Below are positions 63,838 through 64,000 of a stretch of DNA of 64,000 nt, one piece after another; within the stretch, counting starts at the first letter, position 1; the number at the start of each line of letters is the position of its first letter. This DNA is from Holdemania massiliensis AP2 (GTDB lineage: Bacteria > Bacillota_I > Bacilli_A > Erysipelotrichales > Erysipelotrichaceae), in the NCBI RefSeq assembly GCF_000327285.1, contig NZ_HE998567.1, forward strand, positions 1,239,588 to 1,303,587, given 5' to 3'. Position numbers and translations under genes: made by a program. The notes under the pieces are model-generated. The model saw nothing but the letters and a program-made list of their open reading frames with translations. It had not been told where the DNA came from and did not search any database.

Positions 63838-64000
63838 TTAATTTCCTTTTGTCAAAATAATCGATATCTTCTTATTGATAGTCAGATTGAGAATGACGCC
63901 GACCGATATGCGGTTCAAATGTAAATAGGCTACCTCTGACAGCTCCGTATGCTTTCCTTTTTCGATATCAATTCTCTCATTTTTGTATCTAACGATTTCA
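63838..64000 (-). CDS. C-terminal part of an unknown gene, cut by the window edge
   Basis: The minus strand is open for 53 codons from the window edge to a TAA at 63838. The frame reads EIVRYKNERIDIEKGKHTEL...AYLHLNRISVGVILNL...ISIILTKGN, a balanced, protein-like composition with a possible hydrophobic strand. I do not recognise it. With only the 3' end visible it may still be a chance frame. Confidence 0.5.
   Translation of the reverse strand, partial: EIVRYKNERIDIEKGKHTELSEVAYLHLNRISVGVILNLTINKKISIILTKGN

Overview
The window looks like a chromosome segment of a low-to-mid GC Bacillota (Firmicutes) gut commensal. Genes begin behind strong AGGAGG-type ribosome binding sites, promoters are classical sigma-A type, and the block pcrA-ligA-camS-gatC-gatA-gatB has the Bacillus-type order. 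The metabolism (polyamine uptake, amino-sugar use, mannose-family PTS, secreted flavin reductase) would suit Erysipelotrichales such as Holdemania, but that is inference; no 16S gene is present.

Layout. 1-382: edge of an unknown gene. 796-1719: nine tRNA genes in two transcription units, each with its own promoter. 1869-6763: a potABCD polyamine transporter operon behind an HTH-cupin regulator; its PotA carries a large repeated insert in the TOBE region. 7236-12714: thioredoxin, then amino-sugar and hexose metabolism (nagB, aldose epimerase-like protein, HAD phosphatase, two NagA paralogues). 13059-16635: YgiQ-type radical SAM protein and metK under a SAM-I riboswitch. 16786-20852: a soluble hybrid histidine kinase and a GntR-type regulator split by an in-frame amber codon. 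21052-23309: PHP phosphoesterase, HAD phosphatase and a P-loop kinase.

23310-37639 is an AT-rich island that interrupts the core genome. One roughly 12.7 kb minus-strand operon starts at an XRE regulator and holds a PLD/SNF2-type helicase, a zinc-ribbon protein, a 264-residue protein with a hydrophobic tail, a DUF4391-type protein, a HEPN-type protein, a type III Mod methyltransferase, an AbiJ/HEPN-like protein and a type III Res subunit. The core (helicase, DUF4391, Mod, Res) resembles a type III restriction system. Three unrelated cargo units sit in the gaps between core genes, two of them looking like abortive-infection effectors. Mod is broken by a one-base loss in an A-tract, so methylation is predicted off while Res stays intact. 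The operon ends directly against a decayed ATP-binding regulator gene.

37663-46272: rlmD-type methyltransferase, a one-span membrane protein, gatBAC, camS and ligA. 46625-52881: pcrA, a GNAT protein, an RlmI-like methyltransferase with an RluA-type pseudouridine synthase, and a VanY-type carboxypeptidase. 53034-57087: an orphan PTS IID, a LysR regulator and a lipoprotein flavin reductase. 57403-64000: polytopic membrane protein, MGT-type glycosyltransferase next to an AbrB-type regulator with tandem operator repeats, patatin, an anchored amidase, a small P-loop kinase, and the 3' end of one more gene.
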